NCBI RefSeq assembly: GCF_000801105.2
Contig: NC_079515.1
Location: 32,015,407-32,079,406, forward strand
DNA: 64,000 bases
Direction: 5' to 3'
From: Raphanus sativus
Taxonomy: Eukaryota; Streptophyta; Magnoliopsida; Brassicales; Brassicaceae
Under the pieces are notes generated by a model. That model made no database searches. It was not told the origin of the DNA and was given only the letters and a program-made list of their open reading frames with translations. The translations under genes were made by a program, and so were the position numbers. Shown in pieces: positions 36,403 through 48,351 of this stretch (position 1 is its first letter; each line of letters begins with the position of its first letter).

Positions 36403-38099
36403 ATGGCGTCGAAATCGAAGAACAACATTCGTTACCAACCGAGAAAATCACCATCGAGATCGACTCAAGCGTTCACGGTGCTCATACTTTTACTCGTGGT
36501 GCTTATGATTCTTCTCGGTCTCGGTATCTTGTCACTTCCAAATGCAAACAGAAACTCTTCCAAACCCAACGACTTGACCAACATTGTACGCAAGAACCAG
36601 GAGCAGAGGTTTGTGATTAACGATTCTTTTTTTTTTTTGAATAATTTTTATTTGAATTCCTGATTTTTTTTTTAATATATATTAGTAATGGAGGAGAAGA
36701 GGAAGGGAACGGGGAGCGTTGGGTTGAAGTGATATCGTGGGAGCCTAGAGCTGTCGTTTACCACAATTTCTTGGTAACTCAGATTTCTGTCTTCTAAGAG
36801 TTGTTGTTTCTTGTCTCACAAGATAAAGCTTAGTTGATGATTTTGTTTCCAAAGTTTTGCTTGAACAAGGTTGATTTTTGTCAGTGAGAAATTGAAGTTT
36901 TTTCATTCCTAAAAGTTTGATGATTGATATGGAGATGACTTTGTTCTGCCCTATACGTTAGAATTTAGATTTCTTTGAATCCTCCATTGAAGAAGACTGA
37001 AATGCTCAGTGACTTAGAGGGAGGGAACACACATGTGGTTTTGTGTCTGAAATGAGTTATTCAATTGGAATGTTTGAGGTTTGATCTTGGGTTTCTTTTC
37101 ATTTCTGCTTTCTTTTTTAGACCAATGAAGAATGTGAGCACCTGATCAGCCTTGCTAAACCCAACATGGTTAAGTCAGCTGTGGTTGATGAGAAAACCGG
37201 TGGTAGCAAAGATAGCAGGTTTGTCTCCCCGCCCCCAACTCTTTGCCCTTATTAAATAGTTCAAACTTGGGACGGTTTTTTGTTTTAATTTGTTGTGAAT
37301 ATGGTTCCTCCCTGTTCAGAGTAAGGACGAGCTCTGGAACTTTTCTTAAAAGAGGACATGACCAAGTTGTTGAGAGGATTGAGCAAAGGATTTCAGATTT
37401 CACCTTCATTCCTGTTGGTACTTACGTTCCCTTTTGCTTTGCTGTATTATCCAATAAATAAATGCTGATTTTGTGAATTTTTGTTTGTAGAAAATGGAGA
37501 AGGTCTTCAGGTTCTTCACTACCAAGTAGGGCAGAAGTATGAGCCTCACTATGATTATTTCTTAGATGAGTTCAACACCAAAAACGGTGGACAACGTATA
37601 GCTACTCTTCTTATGTACCTGTAAGTAACCAAGAGATTAAATCTTTTTACTCATAGAAATTTTCTTTATGCTTTTTTTTTTAATCTTCTTTTTTGAACAA
37701 TACTTTAGCTCGGATGTTGATGATGGTGGCGAGACAGTGTTCCCAGCTGCGAAAGGAAACATCAGTGCAGTGCCGTGGTGGAACGAGCTCTCGAAATGTG
37801 GGAAAGAAGGACTCTCTGTTCTACCAAAGAAGCGAGATGCTTTACTTTTCTGGAACATGAGACCTGACGCCTCTCTAGATCCTTCCAGTTTGCACGGTGA
37901 ATAGATTCTCAACCACCAAAAAATAAAATAAAAAAGAGACTCTATTTTGCTTTCACTGAGAGTAACAATAATATCCTCTGGCTTTGATTTTTCAGGTGGA
38001 TGTCCAGTGGTGAAAGGTAACAAATGGTCATCCACGAAATGGTTCCACGTCCACGAGTTCAAGGTCATAAGAAAACTACTACAGTTTGAGGAGAGGTAA
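36403..38099 (+). CDS. P4H5: Prolyl 4-hydroxylase, membrane-anchored
   Basis: Seven exons (36403-36608, 36686-36773, 37121-37218, 37320-37417, 37491-37620, 37709-37896, 37996-38099) join in frame into 303 aa. It hydroxylates prolines of cell-wall extensins and arabinogalactan proteins in the ER/Golgi, using 2-oxoglutarate, O2 and Fe(II). A basic N-terminus and a single transmembrane anchor (about residues 24-46, FTVLILLLVVLMILLGLGIL) predict a type II membrane protein. The double-stranded beta-helix core contains the iron triad H183-x-D185 (EPHYDYF) and H269 (SLHGGCPV), with the 2-oxoglutarate lysine K279 exactly ten residues later. There is no ShK-type Cys-rich C-terminal domain; it ends in Glu/Arg. 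Gene order corresponds to At2g17720 (P4H5, involved in root-hair extensin modification). Confidence 0.92.
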
Positions 38100-38551
38100 T
38101 CTCTTAAAATCCTGAACTATCTATTAACATTTTGAAGATTGCATCAAGTCTTTTATGTTCAACTTCTTTAATCTATTTGTAGGTTTTCACGACAGCTCAA
38201 GTTTGTGTATTTGTTGTATTTTTCCCTTTTTGAAGTGAGAGACCATTACTTAGGAAAACTGGAGGCTGTTTGTTTATCATGAGGGATATTTGAAAATTTT
38301 CTACTTTTTTCTTCTAAACTATTTGAGATCTTTTGTAACTTTACATGTTCTGTTTGCACTAACTAACACTCCCAATATCTCAAAATAAGGAAGGGAGAAG
38401 ATACTGACAACAGGATAAGCATCCTTTTACAATCCGACATACCCGATATCCAAAATATCCTATCCGAAACCCCCGATCAAAATGCCCTGTCCTAATAATT
38501 TGTAACATACAGTATATAAGTTTTACAAATTAAAAAAAACAATCATAAAAT
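38100..38551. other. Convergent 3' region
   Basis: 3' UTRs of P4H5 (plus) and the F-box gene (minus). A short stretch near 38,410-38,500 has CCGATATCC-like phrases reminiscent of the degenerate repeat at 11.9-12.3 kb. Confidence 0.35.
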
Positions 38552-40813
38552 CTAGTTTCCATCTCGGTCTGTTGCCACAGCTGTGGACGTAGTAGTTTGG
38601 TCGAGCTCCCCCTGATCCCTAGACGTCTCCCCTCGCTCTAAGTCAGTCCCACCACGCATAACCCTCAGCGCTGATGCAAAATCTGGATACAGGTCCGTCA
38701 TTATTTCCAACAGAGCCTCGACGTCCCGCTCCTTCTTCTCCTGATCGTTAGACCCCTCTGTTGCAGATTGTCGAGCCTTCAATGCCGATGCTATCGTCGG
38801 GTTCTGCTCAACAATTCTATCAAACATAGCATCAAGGACTCGTTGCCTTTCCTTATATTCCTCATCAAGTTCCGCAAGTTCGGTCTTATTAGCAGCAAGT
38901 TCGGTCTCATTAGCAGCATCAAGTTCCGCAAGTTTGGTCTTAGCAGCATCAAGTTCCGCAAGTTTGGTGTTAGCAGCATCAAGCTGCTCTTTAAGGTAGT
39001 CCTCAGACATATCCTGAGGTGGCGGAGAAGGAGGAGGAGCTCCATGCAAGATGTAAACAAAATCGTACATATTTCTGTTATTGCGGGGTGTAAACTACAG
39101 AAACCAAAGAAATCACAGTTTAGTTCATTCAATAAAAAAAACCCCGTAATGGCTTTTTTTTTTTTAATTCAAATTAAATATACCTACCTGAGAGGAGATC
39201 TCCTCCATCTGGGTTTGGGACATGCTCTTAGACTGTAGCACAGTCTCCGTGGTAACCTCCTCCCCCTGAACCTTGTATGCAACGATTTTATAAATTCTAT
39301 TAACTTGCAAGTTTGTTGTAGGATCATTCTGGTTGTCGGCGGAGGCATATACTTCCATCTCATCCAAACATGGGAAAGACTCCAAGAAATGCCTAATCAT
39401 CTCTTTCTCTCTAACTGTTCCTTTAAACCCTCTGATCTCCAACTTCTTCACTGGACATGATGATAGCGAACGACCTTTGTCGTCCTCCCGAGGTATGCAG
39501 TCACAGACATCCCCGCATTTCTCAGTCACATGGTGTAAGAGACCCTTGAAATCAGGAAAACCAGAGTCAATAACGGAACTTCTAAGTAGTACCATTTTGT
39601 AAAATATTTTGAGCATATATATACACCTTGAGGATTAGAGTTTCTAAATGTGGAGAGTTCCTTAAGAGAGCTGGCATCGCTTGCCATCCCAGATCCGCAT
39701 CAGAAACAATACGTAGAGTTTTGAGGTTGTTGAACACCGGCATCGACTCACAACATAGAGAAAGTAACTGAAAACAAGACAAGTCCACAACATTAACATT
39801 TCATTCCCAAAAAACATTTTGACGTTTCAGATAAAAATAACAAAACTGACCTCAAGAGTCTCAGCAGAAATGAAAAGTCTCTGAACATTTCTCAACCCTT
39901 TTACGAGCTTCCACACGTTTCCAAGACGCAGAGAGACAACATCTTCATCATCAGGCGCTCGTATTAAGTCAATCTGATGTCCAGTCACCTTAAGGTCGAG
40001 CACAGCCTCAGCTAGATTGGGCAAGTTAACTTTGGGATAATCCGCGGCAACGTAATCAGAATACTCGAGGTAAACTAGATTCGGAGTATCAAAAGAAATG
40101 CTCTTGGGATTTCTCCAGTCTTCGAAACCTCCCGCATAGAGAGTTAACTTCCTAAGGCTTTGACTTGACACGGATTCATCCGAGTCAGGCCACTCAATAC
40201 CAACCATGTGGAACTCCTCGAGAACAGGGAAAGCAGAGAGAAACACCTCGAGGTCATCGCACAACAGAATCCACGTGGATTCAAAGCAGAGAGTCTTGAC
40301 CATTGGCAAGAGAGTGTCTCTACTACCTCCACGCCACCAGTCAACACCGAACTCGCTTCTCAATCTCAGCTCCACCAGTTTGGGGCTAACGAACAGCTCT
40401 CTAGGCAGAAAATACATGTAATCTGAATCTAGATCGTCGTCGGATCTATCGAAATCGAGGACGAGGTCGAGGCTCGCGACGCCGCGTCGGAGGACGTTGC
40501 ATATCCAACGGTTCAGACGATCTGTGTCGATGCCGGTTTTGCATTTCAAGGAGAATTTAACGATGGGAGAATCGCCCTGCAGAGATAAAACTTTATCCAC
40601 GAAATCCATGAAGCTTTGGAGGATACCTTCTCTTTCTCGCTTCCCTTCCTCCGGGTTAAGAAACACGGAGTCGTCTATGTCGATGTTAGGGACGAGTGTG
40701 AAGAGATTTCGCCATCTTTTGGAGAGAATCGAGGTTAGAGCGGCTTCCTTTGTTGTGAGGAAAGACAGTATATGACAAAGAACCTCTTCGGGTAGGTTTC
40801 CGATACCATCCAT
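38552..40813 (-). CDS. F-box/LRR/FBD protein with a C-terminal coiled-coil extension
   Basis: Four exons (40813-39851, 39767-39627, 39544-39188, 39094-38552) join in frame into 667 aa. Residues 1-45 are an F-box ([22 protein letters not shown]...), which would dock to SKP1/ASK in an SCF ubiquitin ligase. Leucine-rich repeats follow, then an FBD domain around 398-440 ([19 protein letters not shown]). The final exon adds about 180 residues not usual for this family: a proline-rich hinge ([10 protein letters not shown]), repeats of a (D/E)AA(N/K)TKLAELDAA coiled coil, and two copies of a segment of the form (N/Y)P..ASAL(K/R). The start is set by the F-box; the open frame continues upstream without support. 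Substrates are unknown. A frameshifted paralogue lies at 42707-44856. Confidence 0.85.
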
Positions 40814-41069
40814 CTTCTCTGCTACGAATACAAGTCTCGTAGAATCAGAGAAACAGAAGAGTGAGTGATGGATGAACAAATGAATCGATGGAAATGAAGC
40901 GTGGAAGGACAAAAGGAACACTTGGTTAGGGTTGGTTTTGCACTGGTTATCAAACCGAATATAACCAAACCCGACCAATTAAAAAACCAGAATCCCCTAT
41001 ATTCCAAAAAGCTTCTCTTTCAGCTCTGTTTTTTTTTTTAAATTTCGAGATTGGTTTCGTCGAAAAACA
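40814..41069. promoter_or_regulatory. Shared upstream region of divergent F-box and RING-H2 genes
   Basis: Only 256 bp separates the two start codons, which point away from each other, so both promoters and 5' UTRs must lie here. The F-box side has the same sequence as the upstream region of the second F-box copy (AACACTTGGTTAGGGTTGGTTT, then CAAACCGAATATAACCAAACC), so that half was duplicated with the gene. Confidence 0.5.
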
Positions 41070-41900
41070 ATGGCGTTCCAATCGTGCCATCTCCTCGTCT
41101 CCGGTCTTCTTGGTACCATTATCTCCGCAAACTTGATCTTCTTCTTCGCACTAGGTTCGCCTTCCCCATTCCACTTTCAGCTCGATCCTTTTTTTCGATT
41201 GTTTAGTCAACGATTGGAAAAAAAAAAACTATTTGCCTTTAGTGGGCACGTTGTTAGGGGCATTCACAGGAGCTTTGATAGGCCAAGAAGCTGAGAGTGG
41301 GCTCATCAGAGGAGTAGAGATTGGAGCCTTTTACGGAGCTGCTGTCTCCATCAAGGTCTTTGAATCATCCATCCATCTTTGGAGATCCCACGAGTCATCA
41401 TGCCTTGTCTGCTTGGTGAGTAGGCAACACTTTGCTCTGTTTCCAAATGATAAATTTGATTGCTGTGTTCTGTTCTCTTTTGTGTAGCATGATGTCATTT
41501 TTAGTCTTCTAAGCGGGAGACTCGTACGGGAGCTCATAGCTCCTGCAATACGGGAGCGCATAGTTCCTGCTATTCGGGAGCGCATAAGAGTTCTCGAGAC
41601 AGGAGGCTCAACGTTGACAATCACTGACAACAATATCGCAGATGCTTCTGGGAACATATACTCATGTTCCATTTGTCTTCAGGTTCTGACACCAGTTTGC
41701 TTCGTTTTAGCTTATTTATTATGTCGAATCACACATCTAACTGATGGGTTTTTTTCTTTTTCCGTGTGATATTTTTGCAGGATTACCAACTTGGTGAAAT
41801 AGCTAGAACCTTTTGTTGTGATCACATGTTTCACTTACCTTGTATAGACAGTTGGTTCCTCGAGCGCCCTTCTTGTCCATTGTGTAGACGTGACCTTTAA
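41070..41900 (+). CDS. RING-H2 E3 ligase, NEP1-interacting protein type
   Basis: Four exons (41070-41154, 41243-41415, 41488-41682, 41781-41900) join in frame into 190 aa. Residues about 8-30 are hydrophobic (LLVSGLLGTIISANLIFFFA). A glycine-rich segment (GTLLGAFTGALIGQEAESGLIRG) follows, typical of NIP1/NIP2, which are thylakoid- or membrane-associated RING proteins. The C-terminal RING-H2 has C146, C149, C164, H166, H169, C172, C183 and C186 (SCSICLQD, CDHMFHLPC, CPLC). In Arabidopsis NIP1 binds the plastid RNA polymerase NEP; the orthologue by position is At2g17730 (NIP2). Exon 3 has a 24-nt internal repeat giving IAPAIRERIVPAIRERIRVL. The short distance to the F-box gene and the phase-perfect exons support the model. 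Confidence 0.85.
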
Positions 41901-42706
41901 TTCTCTCTCTCTCTCTCTCTCTCTTCATTGTATCTCTCATAATACAGTTAAACCGCGGAGCTCGGAGTCTGGTCCTCCTCTTAACTTTCATGTAACTTGC
42001 AGTTTTTTTTTTGCTTTCAACAGTTACCCTTTTTATTACATCCCCTCAGAGTTTACTACTAGCAATATAATTTATTTACCTCAGGACGTATCTTCTTGAT
42101 GTTATTTATGTACATTCCCTTTGTTGAGGATTATGTTGTGTTCCATTATATGGATATCTCAGCTTTAGACAATCTATGCTGTGCATTAGCATTTAGCAAC
42201 ATATCTAATTGGTTTCATCCTTGACAAAAAAATTTTTACTCTAATTTTTTTAAATTGATTGATATTTTGATTTAAAAACTCAAAATAAAATTATAGTTTT
42301 TTGCCGTATTGACTGTGGTAACAGATGTTTTGTCCCAATTATAGTTATTCAAAATTAATTGTTAACCGGAAAAAAATAGGATTTAAAATAGTCAACCATA
42401 AGAAATTGGACGAAATTGTTAGTTTTCCATTTATACTTTACCAATCGACTATTTTATGTCTAATTTTAAAGAGTCAATAATTAGTTCAGAAATAATTATG
42501 CACAATAAATATTTGGATATTAAATATGATGATTTAAAATAGTTGAAAAATAAAATATTCACTTTTCCAACTAATATTTGGATACTAAATATGTTGATTT
42601 AAAATAGTCGGAAAATAAAATACTCATTTTCCCTCGTACCATATAAGTTTTTTCTTTTTTGGTCAGTGTACCATTTAAATTTTACAAATAAAGAAAATCA
42701 TAAAAA
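41901..42706. other. Convergent intergenic region
   Basis: Begins with a (TC)n run just after the RING-H2 stop codon, then 3' UTR. Between 42,360 and 42,640 a phrase of the type GATTTAAAATAGTC(G/A)GAAAATAAAATA is repeated with variations. No gene. Confidence 0.4.
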
Positions 42707-44856
42707 CTAGTGTCCATCTTGGGACAAAACATCTGTTACCACAGCAGTGGACGTAGTTTGGTCGAGCTCGGCCATCTCACCCTGATCCCTCGACGGCTCC
42801 CCACGCTCTAAGCCAATCACACGCCTAGCCCTCAGCGCTGATGCAAAATCTGGATTCAGCTCCGCCACGACCTCAAACAGAGCGTCGAAGTCCCGTTTCT
42901 TCTCTTGATCGTTAGACGCCTCTGAGTTTGTTGCAGATTGTCGAGCCTTCAATGCTGATGCTATCATCGGGTTCTGATCAACAATTATATCAAACATAGC
43001 ATCCAGTCCCTTACGATCCTCATTAAGTTTCGCAATGGTGGTCTTAGCAGCATCAAGCTGCTCTTTAAGGTCGTCCTGAGACATATCCTGAGGAGGAGGA
43101 GGAGGAGCTCCATGCAAGATGTAAACAAAATCATACATATTTCTGTAATTGCGGGGTGTAAACTACAGAAACCAAGAAAAGAACACAGATTAGTTAATTA
43201 AAAACCGCAACGGCTTTTTGTGTGATTAAATATATACCTGATAGGAGATCTCCTCCATCTCGGTTTGGGGCATACTCTCGAACTTTACCACTTTGCCGTA
43301 TGCGTATCTCCTCGACTGTAGCACAGTCTCCGTAGTAACCTCTTCCTTGTGGACCTTAGATGCGACGATTTTATAAATTCTATCAACTTCCACGTTTGTT
43401 GTAGGATCATTCTGGTTGTCGGTGGCATATACTTCCATCTCATCCAAACATGGGAAAGACTCCAAGAAATGCCTTATCATCTCTTTCTCTCTAATTGTTC
43501 CTTTAAACCCTCTGATCTGCAGCTTCTTCACTGGACAAGATGATAGCGAACGACCTTTGTCCTCCCGAGATATGCAGTCACAAACATCTCCACATTTGTC
43601 AGTCACATGGTGCAAGAGACCCTTGAAATGATACTAACACACCAATTGTACAATGTTTTGAGCAAATATATATACCTCAAGAACTAGAGTTTCTAAATGT
43701 GGAGAGTTCCTTAAGAGAGGCAGCATCGCTTGCCATCCCAGATCGGCATCACAAATAATACGTAGAGTTTTGAGGTTGTTGAACACCGGCATCGACTCAC
43801 AGCATAGAGAAAGTACCTGAAAAACAAGACAAAAACCTAACTCAACATTACCAAATTTTCGAAAAATATTTAATGTTTCAGATGAAAATAAAAAAACTGA
43901 CCTCAAGAGTCTCAGCAGAAATGAAAAGTCTCTGAACATTTCTCAACCCTTTTACGAGCTTCCACACGTTTCCAAGACGCAGAGAGACAACATCTTCATC
44001 ATCCGGCGCTCGTATTAAGTCAATCTGATACCCGGGTACCTTAAGGTCGAGCACAGCTTCATCTAGATTGGGCAAGTTAACTTTCGGATAATCCGCGGCA
44101 AGGTAATCAGAGTAGTCAAGGTAAACTAGATTGGGAGTATCAAACGAAATGCTCTTAGGGTTTCTCCAGTCTTCGAAACCGTCAGCATAGAGAGTTAACT
44201 TCCTAAGGCTTTGACTTGAAACGGATTCATCATATTCCCACCACTCAATTTTGGCCACGTGGAATTCCTCAAGAGCAGGGGAAAGCAGAGAGAAACACCT
44301 CAAGTTCATCACACAACAAAACCCTAGATTCAAAGCTGAGAGTCTTGACCATTGGCAAGAAAGTCTTTTCACGCCACCAATCGACACCAAACTCGCTTCT
44401 TAAACTCAGCTCCACCAGTTTGGTACTTTCGAACATCTCGTCAGGCAGAAAATACGCATAATCCGAATCTAAATCGTCATACTCTTCTCTAGGAAAATCG
44501 AGGACGAGGTCAAGGCTTGTGACGCCGCGCTGGAGGACGTTACATATCCAACGATTCACGCGATCTGTGTCTATACCGGTTTTGCATTTCAAAGAGAATT
44601 TAACGATGGGAGCATCACCCTGCAGAGTTAAAATCCTATCCACGAAATCCATGAAGCTTTCGAGGATACCTTCTCTTTCTCTCTTACCCTCTTCGGGATT
44701 GAGAAACACGGAGTCGTCGACGTCGAGATTAGGAACGAGTGCGAACAGATTTCGCCATCTTCTGGAGAGGATCGAGGTTAAAGCGGCTTCCTTCGTCGTG
44801 AGGAAAGACAGTATGTGACAGAGAACCTCTTCGGGTAGACTTCCGATACCATCCAT
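42707..44856 (-). pseudogene. F-box/LRR/FBD paralogue disrupted by a frameshift
   Basis: Same architecture and exon boundaries as the gene at 38552-40813: exon 1 44856-43902, exon 2 43816-43676, exon 3 43621-43238, exon 4 43162-42707. Exon 1 reads well from [16 protein letters not shown] to FLSAFP. There a run of four G on the plus strand (44278-44281) replaces three in the paralogue, shifting the frame into an early stop. Beyond it the correct frame resumes (EEFHVAKIEW...) and all later exons stay open, including the FBD domain. The coiled-coil part of exon 4 is much shorter than in the paralogue. With one visible lesion, it is either a young pseudogene or a sequencing error. A truncated product would keep the F-box but lose LRR and FBD parts. 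Confidence 0.75.
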
Positions 44857-45719
44857 CTTCTCTACAGGAAAAACAAGTTTCGTAGAATCAGAGAAACAGA
44901 AGAGTGAGTGAGTGAGTGAGTGAGTGAGTGAGTGGGTGATGAGTGAATAGATGGAAACGAAGCGTCGAGTGACAAATGAACACTTGGTTAGGGTTGGTTT
45001 TAAACTGGTTATCAAACCGAATATAACCAAACCGTTGTCCGTATATTATTGTTCATGTGTACGCTAAGAGACCAGTTTTCCCTTGCCGTAAAAAAAAAAA
45101 TAGACCATTTTTCCCTCGACAAAATCGTAACCCGATTAAATGGCGTAAATGGCGCAATTACTCGGTGAATATTCAAATTTTACACATTTGTTTGAATATT
45201 CCACTGAAGACTTTGGATTCTTCGACCACTTCCACGTTGACTTTTGCCGTATCGAGAATGAAAGTTTTCTGTCATCTTTTACCATTCCTCCCATTTCAAA
45301 ATAAAATAACTTTTTATATTTTAACATGTAAAAAATTCTATATTTCTAGCCGGAAAAAAAAATATTCTATATTTTTAGACATTTAGTTAATTTTAAATTA
45401 TATATCTAATAATACATTTTCGAATAAAAATATTTTTAAATAGTTATGTATTCAGTTAAAAATCATTACATTTTGAAACAGAGTATAATTTATAATATAT
45501 GAAAAAACCTTATTTAGTACTTTGGAGGACTTTCCCTTCAAAGTTGACACATAGTACATATTGGAACTTCTTGCTTCCTCCTTCACTTCTCTCTCACACA
45601 ACTCACCGCCCTGGTTTCGTATCAAAATTTCTCTTTCGCTCCTTTAGGTAAAAGAAGATTCATCATACCTGAGGATTTTCATATCTTCCCCTGTCGGCGG
45701 AGTACTTTCCTAAACCGCC
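44857..45719. other. Divergent intergenic region
   Basis: Upstream sequence of the F-box pseudogene (with a tetranucleotide repeat) and of the aspartyl protease gene. The ORFs around 45057-45386 are low-complexity and not coding. Confidence 0.4.
44901..44936. repeat. (GAGT)n microsatellite in an F-box 5' flank
   Basis: About eight GAGT/GTGA units sit about 50-80 bp upstream of the pseudogene start. The intact paralogue has only one or two units at the same place (near 40,860), so the array expanded after duplication. Confidence 0.7.
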
Positions 45720-48351
45720 ATGGGTTTGTACTCAAGCTGTGGAATTACTACGTCTGTGGGTCTGATTCTTCTGCTGGTTTCGAGCTGGGGACTGGATAGA
45801 TGTGAAGGACTAGGCGAACTTGGGTTTGAATTTCACCACCGTTTCTCAGACCAGGTCCTCGGTGTTTTACCCGGAGATGGACTGCCTCGTCTAGACTCTC
45901 CTCAGTATTACAGAGTGATGGCTCATCGAGATCGGTTAATCAGAGGCCGTAGACTCGCAACCCAAGATCAATCACTCGTCACTTTCGCTGACGGCAATGA
46001 AACTGTTCGTGTGAACGGCCTAGGATTGTAAGTTTTTTTTTTCTCTTTAGCTTTACGTTACTTTTATTACTGAAATGATTTGTATCAAAACATGAGATTG
46101 TTATAAGACTTGGAGATTTTTTTATTTTTATTTTTGGGGGTACAGTTTGCATTACGCGAACGTGACGGTCGGAACGCCGTCTAGTTGGTTTCTGGTTGCT
46201 TTAGACACTGGAAGTGATTTGTTTTGGCTGCCCTGTGATTGTACCAGTTGTGTCCGTGAACTCAAAGCACCTGGTGGCTCGGTAATAGTTCCATTTTTTT
46301 TTGCTTTATTTATGAGTATTATTACTTATGTATCATTTGTTCGCTTGGGCTCTATTTGGTCGAGAATGTGATGAATCTGATGGGTTTTGTTCTAAATGAG
46401 ACTTGACTTTACTTGTGTTAGAGATAAAATATCAGCCACATGATAGAAATCTGACTTAGGCAGCTCTTTGTTGACCAAGTCTTCCACACTTAAACACAAT
46501 GAGACAGACTGACATAAATGAGCTTATCTCTTTAGACATTTTTCTATAACTTCAAGTTGTTGTGTTTATTTACATGATTTTTGTTTTTATTTTTTGTTAT
46601 TGAACAGAGCTTAGAACTCAATATTTATAGCCCTAATGCATCATCGACAAGTTCCAAAGTACCTTGTAATAGCATGTTATGTAAGAGAGGTGATCGATGC
46701 GCTTCCCCAAATAGTAACTGCCCATACCAGATACGGTATCTTTCTAACGGTACCTCTTCTACTGGAGTCTTGGTTGAAGATGTTCTTCATTTAGTTTCAC
46801 ATGAGAAAAACTCCAAACCTATTCCCTCTCGGGTTACCTTGGGGTAAAATACTTTCTTCCTCTCCTTTTTTTTTCACAAACTATTCTATTATTTTGGCAA
46901 GACTAAACCTTTTTGCTGGAACAGATGTGGTCAAGTCCAGACCGGTGTGTTCCATGATGGTGCAGCTCCCAATGGTCTTTTCGGGCTTGGCTTGGACGAC
47001 ATATCGGTTCCTAGCGTATTAGCAAAGGAAGGAATCGCATCAAACTCGTTCTCAATGTGTTTCGGAAAAAATGGAGCTGGTAGGATCAGTTTTGGTGATA
47101 AAGGTAGCGTAGACCAACGAGAAACACCGTTGAACATAAGACAACCACAGTAAGCAAAAGCTGTCAACTGAACTCTGGTTCCATCTCCTTGAATTTTACT
47201 TCTCCTTTACAACTTTTGTGTTTTACTGTTTAACCAGTCCTACTTACAATATCACCGTCACTCAAATAAGCGTTGGAGGAAACACCGATGATCTTGAATT
47301 TGATGCTGTTTTTGACTCTGGAACCTCCTTCACTTATCTGACCAATGCAGCTTACACTCTTATTTCAGAAAGTGTAAGTCTAAGAGGCAGTTGCTGCTAG
47401 GAGTATCCGAACGGACTTAAGAAAACCTCATAATCGTAAATATGATTTTGCAGTTTAATTCTCAAGCTATGGACAAACGTTATCAAACTGATTCCAAGTT
47501 GCCTTTCGAGTACTGCTATGCATTGAGGTTGCTTCTTTACTCTAGGATCACCATCTCCCTAAAAACATTTCTCATAACTTTTGGATATACACCCTAACTT
47601 ACAGCCCAAGCAAAGACAGTATCGAGTATCCAGCTGTGAATCTGACAATGAAAGGCGGGAGCTCATATCATGTTTATCACCCGTTAGTAGTTTTCCCTAT
47701 GAAGGTTAGTTAAGCCTATGTTATCACAGCAAAACTCTGTTCCTTGATCTGACATTAGACTTAAAAAACATTTGTCTCTTCTTGTGATCTTTTCAGGACA
47801 TAGATGTCTACTGTTTAGCCATCTTGAAGATCGAAGACTTTAGCATCATCGGACGTAAGTATATATCATCAATAATTTTTTTTTTTTTTTAAAAGAAACG
47901 CAAACAAACGATGCTGTCTTAATTACTAAACACAATCTGTGTATCTGCATTTTGCGTTATCACAATTTGCAGAGAACTTCATGACTGGCTACCGCATTGT
48001 CTTTGATCGTGAGAAACTGATTCTTGGCTGGAAAGAATCTGATTGTGAGTTTCTTATCATACGTTTTACGTTCTTTGTTGTAGAACATGATATTATTAAT
48101 TAATCCACGTTCCACTTCTAATCAGAGTCTTACTTTCATGGCTAAAGAAAGGTTACACCGGTGAGACTTCAGCCAGGACGCTTCCATCGAACCGTTCATC
48201 TTCCTTGGCTAGACCGCCAGCTTTGTCGTTTGCACCAGAGGCAACAACAACTAACATACCATCTCAAAGAACAAGCACGTCGTCCTCCTCTTATTATTCT
48301 CTCTCGCTCTCACTTTCATTCTTCTACTTCTCAATCTTGGCCATCTTTTGA
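45720..48351 (+). CDS. A1-family aspartyl protease, probably GPI-anchored
   Basis: Ten exons join in frame into 514 aa: 45720-46027, 46146-46281, 46608-46843, 46925-47149, 47238-47373, 47454-47527, 47605-47704, 47797-47854, 47973-48044, 48152-48351. A signal peptide spans about residues 1-28. The first active-site motif is ALDTGSDLFWLPCDC (Asp123) and the second is DAVFDSGTSFTYL (Asp328). The Cys-rich insert between them (PCNSMLC, NCPYQIRY) is typical of plant atypical aspartic proteases. The C-terminus is Ser/Thr-rich and ends in a hydrophobic stretch (SLSLSLSFFYFSILAIF), as in GPI-anchor signals, so it should be an extracellular plasma-membrane protease. The last acceptor (after GCTAAAGAAAG) is the only one that keeps CYTGETSAR in frame. 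Position and length match Arabidopsis At2g17760. Confidence 0.92.
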
